From Epiperipatus broadwayi (Eukaryota > Onychophora > Udeonychophora > Euonychophora > Peripatidae): 64,000 bases of DNA. Numbering within the stretch: position 1 is the first letter of the stretch; every line of letters starts with the position of its first letter. This document shows, in pieces, positions 14,884 to 28,470 of this stretch. A program made the position numbers and the translations under genes. The stretch spans positions 1,094,413-1,158,412 of the forward strand of contig JAQFVV010012512.1 of NCBI GenBank assembly GCA_028023455.1. Direction: 5' to 3'. Below the pieces are notes generated by a model. The model worked only from the letters and a program-made list of their open reading frames with translations. It was not told where the DNA came from and made no database searches.

Positions 14884-15633
14884 AAATTTAATGGGTGGAA
14901 TTATCTATTTATAAGTACTTAATTAGAAAACATTTAACCTAGAACAAACTGCCCCAGACCACAAGCTTATTAACATTGACAGTCTTATTGTCCTTTTATT
15001 CTCCTTTTAAATACAATAAGTCTGTTAGTGGTATATAAACTCTTGGCCTGGCATTGTTTTTTAAGTCAAGTGCTTTCTAATTAAGTATGTATAAATGGAT
15101 AATTTTACCCATTAAATTTACATCTATAACATTCCTTAAAATATTGCATTACAATATACATGTGAAAGTTATACCCTATAGCTACCATATTCAGTAGACT
15201 TTGCAGTTAAAAATGACCTTTTCTTATTTAAACTCCTAAGATTTTATATGTTACATACTCTTGTGTTTGTATAGCAAAAAGAGAAAGTTATGAAAGAGCC
15301 ATTATAGTTAATGCAAATTGATGTTAAATGACCGATATTTAAATTTATAGAATAGAACAGTTTTTAGTTACTTTTAACTCTATAAATTGAGGTCTATTGC
15401 CAAATATATAATTAAAAATATTTACATTTAAAATTTGTTCAGATATTGATGATGTCTTCCTATAACATAGAGAAAATTATTAAAGTGCTCTCTAACTAAC
15501 TGCTTTGTTGTCTATTTCCTACTTGATAACAAAATTTTATAAGGAGAGTTGTCATGAATTCCAACATCAAAAAATGAAAATATTAAATCAGTAAATATGC
15601 TTAATGAAAGTGTAGTGAAGTGATTAATAAATA
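14486..15633. other. AT-rich stretch with one dinucleotide run
   Basis: Apart from the (AT)n(GT)n run at 14842-14882 I see nothing. No exon-like frame or repeat end is evident. Confidence 0.4.
14842..14882. repeat. (AT)n(GT)n compound microsatellite
   Basis: About 11 AT units are followed by about 9 GT units. Confidence 0.95.
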
Positions 15634-17059
<1,426 letters not shown>

Positions 17060-17279
17060 GAGAAGATATTAATTAGTATTAAAGTTTATCGGCTTAACGT
17101 TTTCGAGGATCCATGCCTCATATTCATAGCCTTCATAAAATGTATAATAAAATATTTTATTATACATTTTATGAAGGCTATGAATATTTTATTATACATT
17201 TTATGAAGGCTATGAATATGAGGCATGGATCCTCGAAAACGTTAAGCCGATAAACTTTAATACTAATTAATATCTTCTC
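17060..17279. repeat. Near-perfect hairpin element (about 95-bp arms)
   Basis: The left arm starts GAGAAGATATTAATTAGTAT (17060) and the right arm ends with its exact complement (17279). Both arms carry ATGCCTCATATTCATAGCC or its complement and GGATCCTCGAAAACG. The centre also contains a 35-bp direct duplication of TTTTATGAAGGCTATGAATA. The right-arm motif TATGAATATGAGG, then CCTCGAAA, is shared with the 3' end of the Penelope-type insert at 42609-43325. I therefore infer two inverted copies of a related element end, without the coding part. No target duplication was found. Confidence 0.75.
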
Positions 17280-17769
17280 TAATTAACAATTATATATTTT
17301 ACATATAGTGAGAAGTAAAGCTATATTTATTAATCAAAATTGAATAGTAGAGTTTGGTAAAGTGGAACAAAATGAAACTAATAATGATATAAGAAAAATT
17401 ATTTGTAAATTGGAAAAAAAGCTATAGAAGAAAATAAAAATATCAAAAGCTAGAATATCATCTTATTATTCAGAAAAATATTATTTCTGCAATAATAATA
17501 ATGACATTAGTAATAATTGAAAGGTTGCTAGTTTTTCACATGCGCCTACCGGTTGTCTCTCAGACAGACAATCAGATTTTAAACAGCTGTCTTAAGAACG
17601 ATCAGGGCTTGACACATGACAGAGATTTTGATAAGAAAAGGATGATACCAAACTTTTCTCTATTTAACTTTTTATATATATAAGCCAGTCTTAAGCATCT
17701 TGGCCTGAAAGCTTGAAGATATAAACGTATTCATTTATTACTCACTGAGTTTTTAATTTTACTGATATT
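17280..17769. other. AT-rich stretch, nothing recognised
   Basis: The only frame above 60 residues (17501-17683) has no family signature. Confidence 0.4.
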
Positions 17770-18880
17770 ACAGCGCGAAATCTTAGATTTACTAAAAGGT
17801 ATGAAGAAAGGAAAAGCTACAGGAAATGATGAAATTGTAATTGATATTAAGAAGTACAAAAAACATTACGGTGAAAATTACACTATAAAAGACTGCAAAA
17901 TAATATATCACATAAATAGATCAATGCAGTAATAATATTGATATTTAAAAAAGATGATGCTGAAGATAGTAAAAATTAAAGAACTATCAATCTTTTATTA
18001 GTTTTGTAGAAAATTTTTATCGGGTTAATTACATCTCATTTATAGTTAACTTTGAATTTTAACTAACCACTTGTGCTTTGGATGTGTAGATTATGAAAAG
18101 TCATTTGATTTTTTAAGTATTTCTACAATGATTAAAACATTTTTGTCATCAATTTCTATTCTTGGGAATATATTCCTACTTTGAAGAATATTCATCAAAA
18201 TGCAACAAGAATGATTACATTTTATGGTAACATTAAGAAAATTAATATTGAAAAAGATTACAACAGAGTGGATCCATATCTTCAAAATTTTTTACAGCAG
18301 TGTTTTAAGAAGTTTGTTGTGTATTAAAATGGAAAGTTAAAAATAATCATTTAGATTTTGATTATTTTGACATATAAAATGCTTCAGCATCTTTAGGAAA
18401 TAATGCAAAACATATTAGATGATAGTCAAAAATGCATGAAAGACTGAAACCATTTGTAATGGATTTTCTCAGATTGATAATCAGAATTAGAAAAAGGTAA
18501 CAACTATAAATACTTTAGTAATATTATGGTTGAAATTAATATCCTTGATGAAATAATTTTTGTAGAAATACATTAATATTAAAATAAATATAGCTATGCG
18601 TTTGAAAAGAAGGTATTAATATATATGTTTTATCAGCTCCTACTTATGGATCTGAGACATAGATAATTAGCAGACAGGAGGACAATGGATGTGTTAAATT
18701 GGATTCTTAGATATTCTAAAAAAAAACACTAGTATCAAACATGAAGTGAACAAATGAATGAAGTAAGGAAGTTTGCTGATATGTTGTGGAGAAGAGTAAC
18801 TAAAAAATGGAGAAATGAATTTTAACTTGGAGAATTATTCATTCTGCAGTGGACTGATAAAGGTTGAAAATGATGATATT
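17770..18880 (+). pseudogene. RTE-clade LINE fossil, reverse-transcriptase region
   Basis: This is a decayed copy of the element at 41478-43819. It keeps the order of recognisable blocks: GGTATGAAGAAAGGAAAAGC (the K-K-G-K segment), a degraded R-x-Y-x-P-I-S-L-L block near 17970, GTAGATTATGAAAAGTCATT (RT motif A, V-D-Y-E-K-x-F) near 18087, TTTTTACAGCAG near 18289, and the C-terminal CTGCAGTGGA with GGTTGAAAATGATGAT as tail at 18846-18880. Stops, frameshifts and deletions are frequent. The tail is the eroded form of the (GATGAT)-type 3' end of this family. Confidence 0.75.
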
Positions 18881-19168
18881 ATATAATTTTCTTCTGCGTG
18901 GAACAGATATAATGAAAATAAATATCTTGCATGAGACAGATGCAATGAAAAAATATTTAGTCAACTAAACGGATGCAGTTATTCAGATATTTACTATTAT
19001 TTAGTTTACTTGATATGTCAAGGTCATTCATAAAATACATAAATAATAGAAAATTGTCTGTAGCTTCTGTGTTGGTGTATATTTGTGATAATGTATATTT
19101 TAGACAACATATGCATTGAAAGAAATCATTATAAGCTAGAGTTGAGATAATAGATGCAATGAAAAAAA

Positions 19169-19745
<577 letters not shown>

Positions 19746-20334
19746 TTTATTGATTGCAAAAATACAATATATGATATATATATACACACACGATAATAAT
19801 AAATAAATATGGGTTTTTAAAATAGGGAACAATAAGATGTAACTTAGCTATAAAGAAGTCGGTTTTTATCAACGTAATGTGGGAAATACGAATCAATTAA
19901 TTTGTTTTTCCTAAAACTCTTTCAGCTTAAATTTAAATAAATTGCATTGGCTGCTAATGTGAACTAACAACATCCAACTTCACTCACTAAATCTCATTTT
20001 TAATATTTTATCAGTAATAGAAGTTCTACTACTTAGCATACACTCGTAAACGTGTAAGGCGATTCAAATCAAAAGAAAGTAAAGAAAAGAAAGAAAAAAG
20101 TGTTTTAGAAATGACTTTTGCAATGACCATACAAACCAGTGTGTGAAACAGAAATAAGTCTACATTTGTTTATTTTCATGTGTTATTGACATATTGCAAT
20201 GCTGCTTTTAATTTCTTCAGTCGAAAAATTACATCTACATCACTAATTTAGTCCTGTTCTATTCTATTCTCTGCCAAATATAAGCAATGGAAACAGTCAA
20301 CGTATTGAGATAATTTTGATAATGTAGTCGATGT
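19746..20334. other. AT-rich stretch, nothing recognised
   Basis: Only a short TATATACACACAC run near 19777 stands out. Confidence 0.4.
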
Positions 20335-20600
20335 TTATCTCTTCCACGAATGCTCACCATAGTATATTCTTAGGAAGTCTTGATTTGTTTGTGCTACTTG
20401 ATCAAACAATCTCAGCGAAGGGTCTAATTTTTCAACAGTCGATTTGGCTATATCGTATCTATCAAATTGATATTGATTGTTTTTTTGATCTTGCTGATGC
20501 ATTTTTAAAATTTCATGAACCATTTTTATATGAAACTTTTCTAATATCATTTGTATTACAGAGGTAGGATGTTTAAGTCTCATTTCCGCATAATAATTTA
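20335..20600 (-). pseudogene. Unrecognised coding-like frame, possible pseudogene fragment
   Basis: The minus-strand frame stays open upstream of its ATG and encodes a balanced, helix-friendly sequence (YAEMRLKHPTSVIQMILEKF at the start, then charged and amide-rich). That is unlike the Ile/Lys/Asn-dominated random frames elsewhere. It ends at a stop near 20335 with no splice donor that I can defend. I do not recognise the family. An old transposon or processed-gene fragment is possible, as is chance. Confidence 0.2.
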
Positions 20601-21008
20601 GATAAAATAGTAGCTTTATATGCAGCTAACATAATTGAAATTGTTATTTTCCTGTAAAAATTACTCCAAATTTGACTTGTTAAAAGCAATCATAGAACAA
20701 ATGTGTATATTGTACTTCAGCATCTAAGTTAAACATTGTACTTATAAGCCTTCCATAGATTAACCTCCTCCAAGAAAAAAAAAATATTGCCATATAATTG
20801 TTCTATTAAATCTCATTTTTCTGGGATACAAATTTCACTAAGAATAGCGATAATGTCCTTAAATTTTACGAACTCCTGCTGTTGAAGAAATGAAGTAGAT
20901 TTTTAATATTTGCCTTAAAGTACTACCATTCTCTTGTTTTACTTTTATTAATGATGATATTATTATTATTTCTAACATTGTATTCGGCAATCCACTAGAG
21001 ATAATAAC
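20601..21008. other. AT-rich stretch, nothing recognised
   Basis: No feature is visible up to the target-site duplication of the hammerhead array. Confidence 0.4.
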
Positions 21009-21020
21009 ATTATCATTTTG
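21009..21020. repeat. Left 12-bp target-site duplication of the hammerhead array
   Basis: ATTATCATTTTG is repeated exactly at 23660-23671, immediately outside the tandem units. Confidence 0.8.
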
Positions 21021-21123
21021 TAAACAAAGGCAAAACTCCCCATACAGTAGTGCAACCCTGTGCCAAACAGAGCAATCAATGGATGCCAGAAGGCTTGTGC
21101 ATAAAATCCCTATCTAGTGCCTA

Positions 21124-21190
21124 CTCCTCCAATATCCCCAGACTAGTTTCCGGCTTGTGGCCATCATCAGTGAGGAGCCTTGGATCTGAG
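21124..21190 (-). ncRNA. Hammerhead ribozyme, copy 1
   Basis: The core is CTGATGA, stem II is TGGC/GCCG around a CACAA loop (last pair T-G wobble), then GAAA, then CTAGTC. One base of distal stem I is changed (CTCCTCC instead of CTCATCC on the plus strand). Predicted self-cleavage lies between 21140 and 21141 on the minus strand. Confidence 0.8.
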
Positions 21191-21580
21191 AGCACTGTAC
21201 CTAGATCTTAGGATCTAATGCAACCCTCCAGCAGCCACCTTTTAACTCTACTTTACTACAAAACTATGAGAATGAAATTGAAAACATTGTTAATATCTTC
21301 AATCTAAGCTCAATAGCTTATAGAGTCATATGGGTCTGAACTTAATTCAGCACCCATACATTTTGGTGTCTTTGGCTCTTAAACAACCATAGACACCACT
21401 ATCCTATTAGGCAGGATTGGTGTTAAACCATCAAACATCACATGATCACCATCTCTATACTAGCACATAATTTGTTGTAAACAAAGGCAAAACTTCCCAT
21501 ACAGTAGTGCCACCCTGTACCAAACAGAGCAATCAATGGATGCCTGAAGGCTTGTGCATAAAATTCCTATCTAGTGCCTA

Positions 21581-21647
21581 CTCATCCAATATCCCCAGAC
21601 TAGTTTCTGGCTTGTGGCCATCATCAGTGAGGAGCCTTGGATCTGAG
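21581..21647 (-). ncRNA. Hammerhead ribozyme, copy 2
   Basis: It has the same architecture as the plus-strand copies: intact CTGATGA and GAAA, stem II TGGC/GCCA with the CACAA loop, and the GTC cleavage triplet. Predicted cleavage lies between 21597 and 21598 on the minus strand, 457 bases from copy 1. Confidence 0.85.
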
Positions 21648-22073
21648 AGCACTGCACCTAGATTTTAGGATCTAATGCAACCCTCCAGCAGCCACCTTTT
21701 AACTCTACTTTACTACAAAACTATGAGAATGAAATTGAAAACATTGTTATTATCTTCTACTGTATGGGGATTTTTGCCTTTGTTTACAACAAATTATGTG
21801 CTAGTATAGAGATGGTGATCATGTGATGTTTGATGGTTTAACACCAATCCTGCCTAATAGGATAGTGGTGGCTATGGTTGTTTAAGAGCCAAGGACATCA
21901 AAATGTATGGGTGCTGAATTGAGTTTAGTCCCATATGACTATATAAGCTATTGATCTTAGATTGAAGATATTAACAATGTTTTCAATTTCATTCTCATAG
22001 TTTTGTAGTAAAGTAGAGTTAAAAGGTGGCTGCTGGAGGGTTGCATTAGATCCTAAGATCTAGGTGCAGTGCT

Positions 22074-22140
22074 CTCAGATCCAAGGCTCCTCACTGATGA
22101 TGGCCACAAGCCAGAAACTAGTCTGGGGATATTGGATGAG
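22074..22140 (+). ncRNA. Hammerhead ribozyme, copy 3 (reference copy)
   Basis: Read 5' to 3': distal stem I strand CTC, a bulge AG, ATCCAA, an internal loop, CCTCA; then core CTGATGA; stem II TGGC, loop CACAA, GCCA; core GAAA; minimal stem III CTAG; cleavage triplet GTC (22121-22123). Then TGGGGA pairs with TCCTCA, and TTGGAT plus GAG pair with ATCCAA and CTC. This is a type-I hammerhead with a very short stem III. The self-complementary CTAG suggests a double (dimeric) hammerhead between neighbouring units, as known for short-stem-III animal examples. The 10.1-11.1 pair is U-A rather than the usual G-C, which may lower activity. Confidence 0.88.
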
Positions 22141-22530
22141 TAGGCACTAGATAGGGATTTTATGCACAAGCCTTCTGGTATCCATTGATTACTCTGTTTG
22201 GCACAGGGTGGCACTACTGTATGGGGAGTTTTGCCTTTGTTTACAACAAATTATGTGCTAGTATAGAGATGGTGATCATGTGATGTTTGATGGTTTAACA
22301 CCAATCCTGCCTAATAGGATAGTGGTGGCTATGGTTGTTTAAGAGCCAAAGACCCCAAAATGTATGGGTGCTGAATTGAGTTTAGACCCATATGACTATA
22401 TAAGCTATTGAGCTTAGATTGAAGATATTAACAATGTTTTCAATTTCATTCTCATAGTTTTGTAGTAAAGTAGAGTTAAAAGGTGGCTGCTGGAGGGTTG
22501 CATTAGATCCTAAGATCTAGGTGCAGTGCT

Positions 22531-22597
22531 CTCAGATCCAAGGCTCCTCACTGATGATGGCCACAAACCAGAAACTAGTCTGGGGATATTGGATGAG
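22531..22597 (+). ncRNA. Hammerhead ribozyme, copy 4
   Basis: The core is as in copy 3, but stem II reads TGGC/ACCA, so its innermost pair is lost (three pairs remain). Stem I and the GTC triplet are intact; predicted cleavage is after 22580. Confidence 0.8.
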
Positions 22598-22987
22598 TAG
22601 GCACTAGATAGGGATTTTATGCACAAGCCTTCTGGCATCCATTGATTGCTCTGTTTGGTACAGGGTGGCACTACTGTATGGGGAGTTTCGCCTTTGTTTA
22701 CAACAAATTATGTGCTAGTGTAGAGATGGTGATCATGTGATGTTTGATGGTTTAACACCAATCCTGCCTAATAGGATAGTGGTGGCTATGGTTGTTTAAG
22801 AGCCAAAGACACCAAAATGTATGGGTGCTGAATTGAGTTCAGACCCATATGACTATATAAGCTATTGAGCTTAGATTGAAGATATTAACAATGTTTTCAA
22901 TTTCATTCTCATAGTTTTGTAGTAAAGTAGAGTTAAAATGTGGCTGCTGGAGGGTTGCATTAGATCCTAAGATCTAGGTGCTATGCT

Positions 22988-23054
22988 CTCAGATCCAAGG
23001 CTCCTCACTGATGATGGCCACAAGCCAGAAACTAGTCTGGGGATATTGGATGAG
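22988..23054 (+). ncRNA. Hammerhead ribozyme, copy 5
   Basis: All core positions, stem II and stem I match copy 3. Predicted cleavage is after 23037, exactly 457 bases from copy 4. Confidence 0.85.
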
Positions 23055-23436
23055 TAGGCACTAGATAGGGATTTTATGCACAAGCCTTCTCGCATCCATT
23101 GATTGCTCTGTTTGGTACAGGGTGGCACTACTGTATGGGGAGTTTCACCTTTGTTTACAACAAATTATGTGCTAGTATAGAGATGGTGATCATGTGATGT
23201 TTGATGGTTTAACACCAATCCTGCCTAATAGGATAGTGGTGGCTATGGTTGTTTAAGAGCCAAAGACACCAAAATGTATGGGTGCTGAATTGAGTTCAGA
23301 CCCATATGACTATATAAGCTATTGAGCTTAGATTGAAAATATTTTGTTATTTCATTCTCATAGTTTTGTAGTAAAGTAGAGTTAAAATGTGACTGCTGGA
23401 GGGTTGCATTAGATCCTAAGATCTAGGTGCTGTGCT

Positions 23437-23503
23437 CTCAGATCCAAGGCTTCTCACTGATGATGGCCACAAGCCAGAAACTAGTCTGGGGATATTGGAT
23501 GAG
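23437..23503 (+). ncRNA. Hammerhead ribozyme, copy 6
   Basis: One C-to-T change in proximal stem I (TTCTCA for CTCTCA/CCTCA) converts a G-C pair to G-U. The core, stem II and GTC are intact. Predicted cleavage is after 23486. Confidence 0.83.
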
Positions 23504-23659
23504 TAGGCACTAGATAGGGATTTTATGCACAAGCCTTCTGGCATCCATTGATTGCTCTGTTTGGCACAGGGTGGCACTACTGTATGGGGAGTTTTGCCTT
23601 TGTTTACAACAAATTATGTGCTAGTATAGAGATGGTGATCATGTGATATTTGATGTTTT

Positions 23660-23671
23660 ATTATCATTTTG
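23660..23671. repeat. Right 12-bp target-site duplication of the hammerhead array
   Basis: Exact copy of 21009-21020 at the end of the last partial unit. Confidence 0.8.
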
Positions 23672-23777
23672 TGTGAGATTCTATTTAGACCACATTGCCA
23701 AACTTCTTATCCTTCCATAATATACAGGGTGATTTCTAAATAGACCTATTTAATGTTATAAATATTACTTAAATAAG

Positions 23778-24278
23778 TCTATAATCTTAGTACATGCACC
23801 TTGAGTGCTTAATTTATTACAAGAGAGACCTCTACAAATCTAAACGCAAGATGATCTTCATACCATTTTTCTAAATACATAGGCAAATCTAAAGCATTTT
23901 GATTTGGGAGCATGAAGCTAATAAATAGTCCACTTTCGATTTACAATTAGATAATAGTCAGATTTCACATTTAGAAATATTTTGAATCAATTTAAAGTTG
24001 TAAATATTAATTCTTATTAAGCACAATGTATAAGGCTATAATCTTAGTACATACTTCTTGAGTGCTTAATTTATTACAAGAGAGACCTCTACAAATCTAC
24101 ATGCAAGATTCACTCCCAAATCTAAATGCTTTAGATTTGCCTGTATATTTAGAAAAATAGGTTGAAGATAAGAGAGGGCTCTTATCTTTGTAAACTCGAA
24201 TCTTGCATTTGGATTCGTAGATGTCTCACTTGTAATAAATTAAACACTCAAGGCGCATGTAGTAAGGCTATAGCCTTA
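23778..24278. repeat. Foldback element with a rearranged partial copy beside it
   Basis: 24031-24110 and 24199-24278 are inverted arms of about 80 bp, sharing AGTGCTTAATTTATTACAAG or its complement and a TGCAAGATT inner end. A further direct copy of the left arm lies at 23778-23852. The inner segment AAATGCTTTAGATTTGCCT (24123 onward) recurs inverted at about 23869-23900. So the unit is present about one and a half times with its centre flipped in one copy. It looks like a MITE or foldback element. No target duplication was identified. Confidence 0.65.
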
Positions 24279-25897
24279 AGCAGATCTATGTAAATAGAAA
24301 TATATGCAGATTGCTAAGTCTATCTTTTCATTACTTTTTTAATTCTCTGAGAGCATGAGCTAAAAATAGAAAACAAAAAAGAGAATTGGACTTGGAAATG
24401 TTTTGTCTGTAGCTAAAAGATGAAAATTTGTTTGCAAAAATACACAAGCCTAAAGCTACAACTGATACAGGAGACAACTGATGGCGTAGGATATTCATGA
24501 GGATGGGCCTTACACTAAATTAATTGCATTAAATAGAAAAAAAAACGATCCGGAAAAGACTGTACTGGAAACAGTACCCTATCTTTGATGGTCCAACATA
24601 TTTTCCTACAAGCCATCACTAGTAGGATTTTTTTGAAACTGTTTATTTGTAATTCCTAATAATATCTGAAGATCAATCCACTATTCATTAACTGTAAAGC
24701 TCATATGTAATTTCAGCGCAACAATTGACAACTATTTATCCAATAGTCATAAATACAACAAATATATTTGCTTTAACATCAAAACATTCATTTATAACAT
24801 ATGCGATCACACATTTATCTCGTAACTTATAAACGATGATCAAAATGAACATTTTATCCAATGAACTATTCATTAAAAAGTTTTTTAAAAGTCTAGTTAT
24901 ATTTTTTAAATCGTATAACCATAAAAGTAAAGATGCTGACATTAGTGAAATAACGAGTTTTAAATCTCGAAAAGAAAAAAAAAACTATTATTGGTGTGAA
25001 AATTTTGCTTCAGATTTAAAAAATAAGTCTATCATTTATATGAACAAACTGCTGCAGATTAAAAATAATAAAAATGTGCTTATAATGTCTACATTTATTC
25101 ATCATAATATGGCATTTTTGAAACTTCAAGTTGTATAAGAAAACCATCATCATTCTTTTTATCTACTATATACATTAAAACAATAGGTCTTATGCAATAT
25201 CTAAAACATTTCGCTGACAAAACGTTATTGAGATGGAGTTTTAAATTTCCTTCACAAAAAAATAACATAAAAAACAATCACAATGAAAATGTGATCACTC
25301 AAAAAGATTGATGCGTTTATTGATGATATTGTTATAAAATATTCGAAAATCATAAATTACATTGTAGTTAGACTACTTTACTGGAATTATAAGTACTAAC
25401 ATAGGAATATTATTATTGTGAATACATGATTAAAATAAGTTAACCAGCCCTTAGTCTTATTAAAAATAATTCAATTTATTAAAGAAATATATTTTTTTCA
25501 ATTAAATAAAACACTTGACATTTATTCTTTATAAACACAGCTATGAATTTGGGAGAAAATATGACCTGAAAGCGCTAAACCAGAATAAAACTATTAAAAT
25601 ATAGCTTCACTAGAGTGCGTTGGAAGCACAATATAATAATTAAAAAGTGATTAATAAATACCAAAAGTTTTGAGGTATATTTCGAATAAAATGTAAGATT
25701 TTAAAGGGACAAAATATTTCTTAACTGCAAGATAATTTTTAAAATATAAACTAAGTTGTATTCCACAAACTGTATCTATGATCAGACTAGAAAGGGTATA
25801 ACTGAAAATTGAATGGCAAATGAAAGGCTAAATTTGAAATATTCAAGAAGTATAAATGAATCGTTTGTAAAAATTGTATATCGGAGGAATTATTTTA
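24279..25897. other. AT-rich stretch, no firm feature
   Basis: A 100-residue plus-strand frame (24836-25138) is rich in Lys, Asn, Phe and Ile and shows no family signature. I regard it as random AT-rich frame. Confidence 0.4.
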
Positions 25898-26949
<1,052 letters not shown>

Positions 26950-28470
26950 TCCTAATGTGACAGCTGAAATGATTTCACTTTGAAGAGACATGCAATATTA
27001 TCTATTATTGATGATGTGTCTATTCATAACTTGCGTCATTCAGTACAGTGGACTCTTTAAAAGACATAGATTTGAAAATAGATATCTGCTCTTAGCAGTA
27101 AGATGTTCCAAACAGGCACAAATTTCAATGTATGTCTTCTGAAAGTGGGAAATTGATCACTGCTTATGTGACATTTATAGAACTCAAGCATAGCTTTCAG
27201 CTCATCATCATTTTGCAGATGAATGATTTCGTGTGACAGATTAACAGACACACCATCCACTTTCATATTGAGAGATGTAACAAAGATGTTCTTTTTCATT
27301 TATTTACTTTTGAATGTATTATTACATACATCAATTAGTTCTGCACTTTCTCCAGCGTATTCAGATATTGAAGAGCATATATGTCCTTCTAGAGCGGGGA
27401 AATGCACTGTATTATTTTTTTCAAGTTGTACTGTCTGCAGTTTCAATTTAACTTTTAATGATGTCACATTTAAAAACATGGAGTTTGAGAAGCAGGCGGA
27501 GCCATGCAACTTGCTGTTCAATTCTGAAACACACAGTTAACCACAATGAAATATTTAACTTTATCCTACACATTGTAAAATCTCATGAGCATGTTCTCAT
27601 GGCTCAGCCACAACACTTCACTGTAATAAATAAGATCAGTATATACTCAGAATAAAAGTCATAAAGTAACTTCTTTAACTGATGGTTATTAAACTTTATG
27701 CTTTTGATAAAATTTATGCTAGACCATATTGTTGTTATTACATTGCTGAACTATAATAAATGTGCACATTTATTTTGTTTCAGGATGCAGTGACATAAAT
27801 CATTTGGATCACGAATAATATATTCCCTTTTTTACATAGACAATTAAACATTCTTTCAAGTCATCCGCTGGAGCTATATCTTTAGTGAGGTCACTTGACT
27901 TTTCAAATGTTAGCTTAAATCCTTTCATTTAGAAAATAAGTTTATCAAAGAAGTTTGATTTTTTATGGTGCGATACATGGCCTACAGTGACAGCAGTTCC
28001 CTTGAGGATCAAATACGGCAGTTATCCTTGTTTTGTCACAAGCCAGAGAGCAAAATTAAAAATCTCTTGCAGAAATATTCAGTGATATTTTACTATGATA
28101 AACGAACACTCTGAAGCAATTTATTTTATACGGTACTAATAGCACTGCAGCAACTAGAATGCAGGCTTTCATAACTTCTTCTTCTACATAAGACATCAGA
28201 TTCTTTATGGTTAGTTTGTTCATTACATAGCTCATCTGAATAACAATATATCATAGTGAGGCCCAGTAAACATACCTTTTTGTGATTGCAATTTCTGCAG
28301 GAGAAACTAGATTATATTCAGACACACTTACCCTCCAATGCATTGAGTTTATTATTTTTTGAACTGTAATAATGATCGAGATTATTTTTAGTACTGCTAA
28401 TACATCACCACAAACTAAACACACAGGTTTGTCTTTAACTCCAATAAAATCATTAATCATTTGTTCATTT
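26950..28470 (-). pseudogene. hAT transposase fossil (GTF2IRD2/ZBED5-like)
   Basis: Minus-strand blocks follow the order of GTF2IRD2/ZBED5-type hAT proteins. At 28395-28440 is VKDKPVCLVCGDVLAVLK, the first half (C-x-x-C) of the N-terminal BED-like zinc finger. At about 28040 is FCSLACDK, resembling the conserved A-x-D-E/K-S/T-T-D segment. At 27400-27450 is KLKLQTVQLEKNNTVHFPAL, resembling the F-x-V-K-L-x-L then AHFPxL segment. At 27215-27250 is LSHEIIHLQNDDELKAML, matching the L-Q-x-E-I-I-x-L-Q-x-D-x-x-L-K dimerisation region. At about 27140 is QFPTFRRHTLKF. The H-x-x-x-H half of the finger and several blocks are destroyed by stops and frameshifts. Terminal repeats were not located, so the borders are approximate. 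Confidence 0.65.

Larger units (their letters stand above)
21021..23659 (+). mobile_element. Retrozyme-like insertion: tandem 457-bp units with hammerhead ribozymes, 5' part inverted
   Basis: A 2.64-kb insertion is made only of near-identical tandem units. Successive cleavage-site equivalents are at 22123, 22580, 23037 and 23486 (spacings 457, 457 and 449) on the plus strand, and at 21140/21141 and 21597/21598 (spacing 457) on the minus strand. Units in 21021 to about 21757 are inverted relative to about 21758-23659; they meet head to head near 21757. A 12-bp duplication brackets the whole insertion. No protein frame is conserved. Tandem units with type-I hammerheads and target duplications are what is known for metazoan retrozymes, non-autonomous elements propagated through self-cleaved circular RNA. 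The 5' inversion is what twin priming by a LINE-type enzyme produces. The last unit has about 8 bases deleted near 23340. Confidence 0.8.

Noticed and set aside
20990-23680. CRISPR-like or satellite array
   Set aside because: Units are 457 bp without short repeats and spacers, the genome is eukaryotic, and the TSD plus inversion argue for insertion rather than a local satellite.
24836-25138. 100-residue plus-strand frame
   Set aside because: Lys/Asn/Ile/Phe-dominated, no splice context and no recognised motif.
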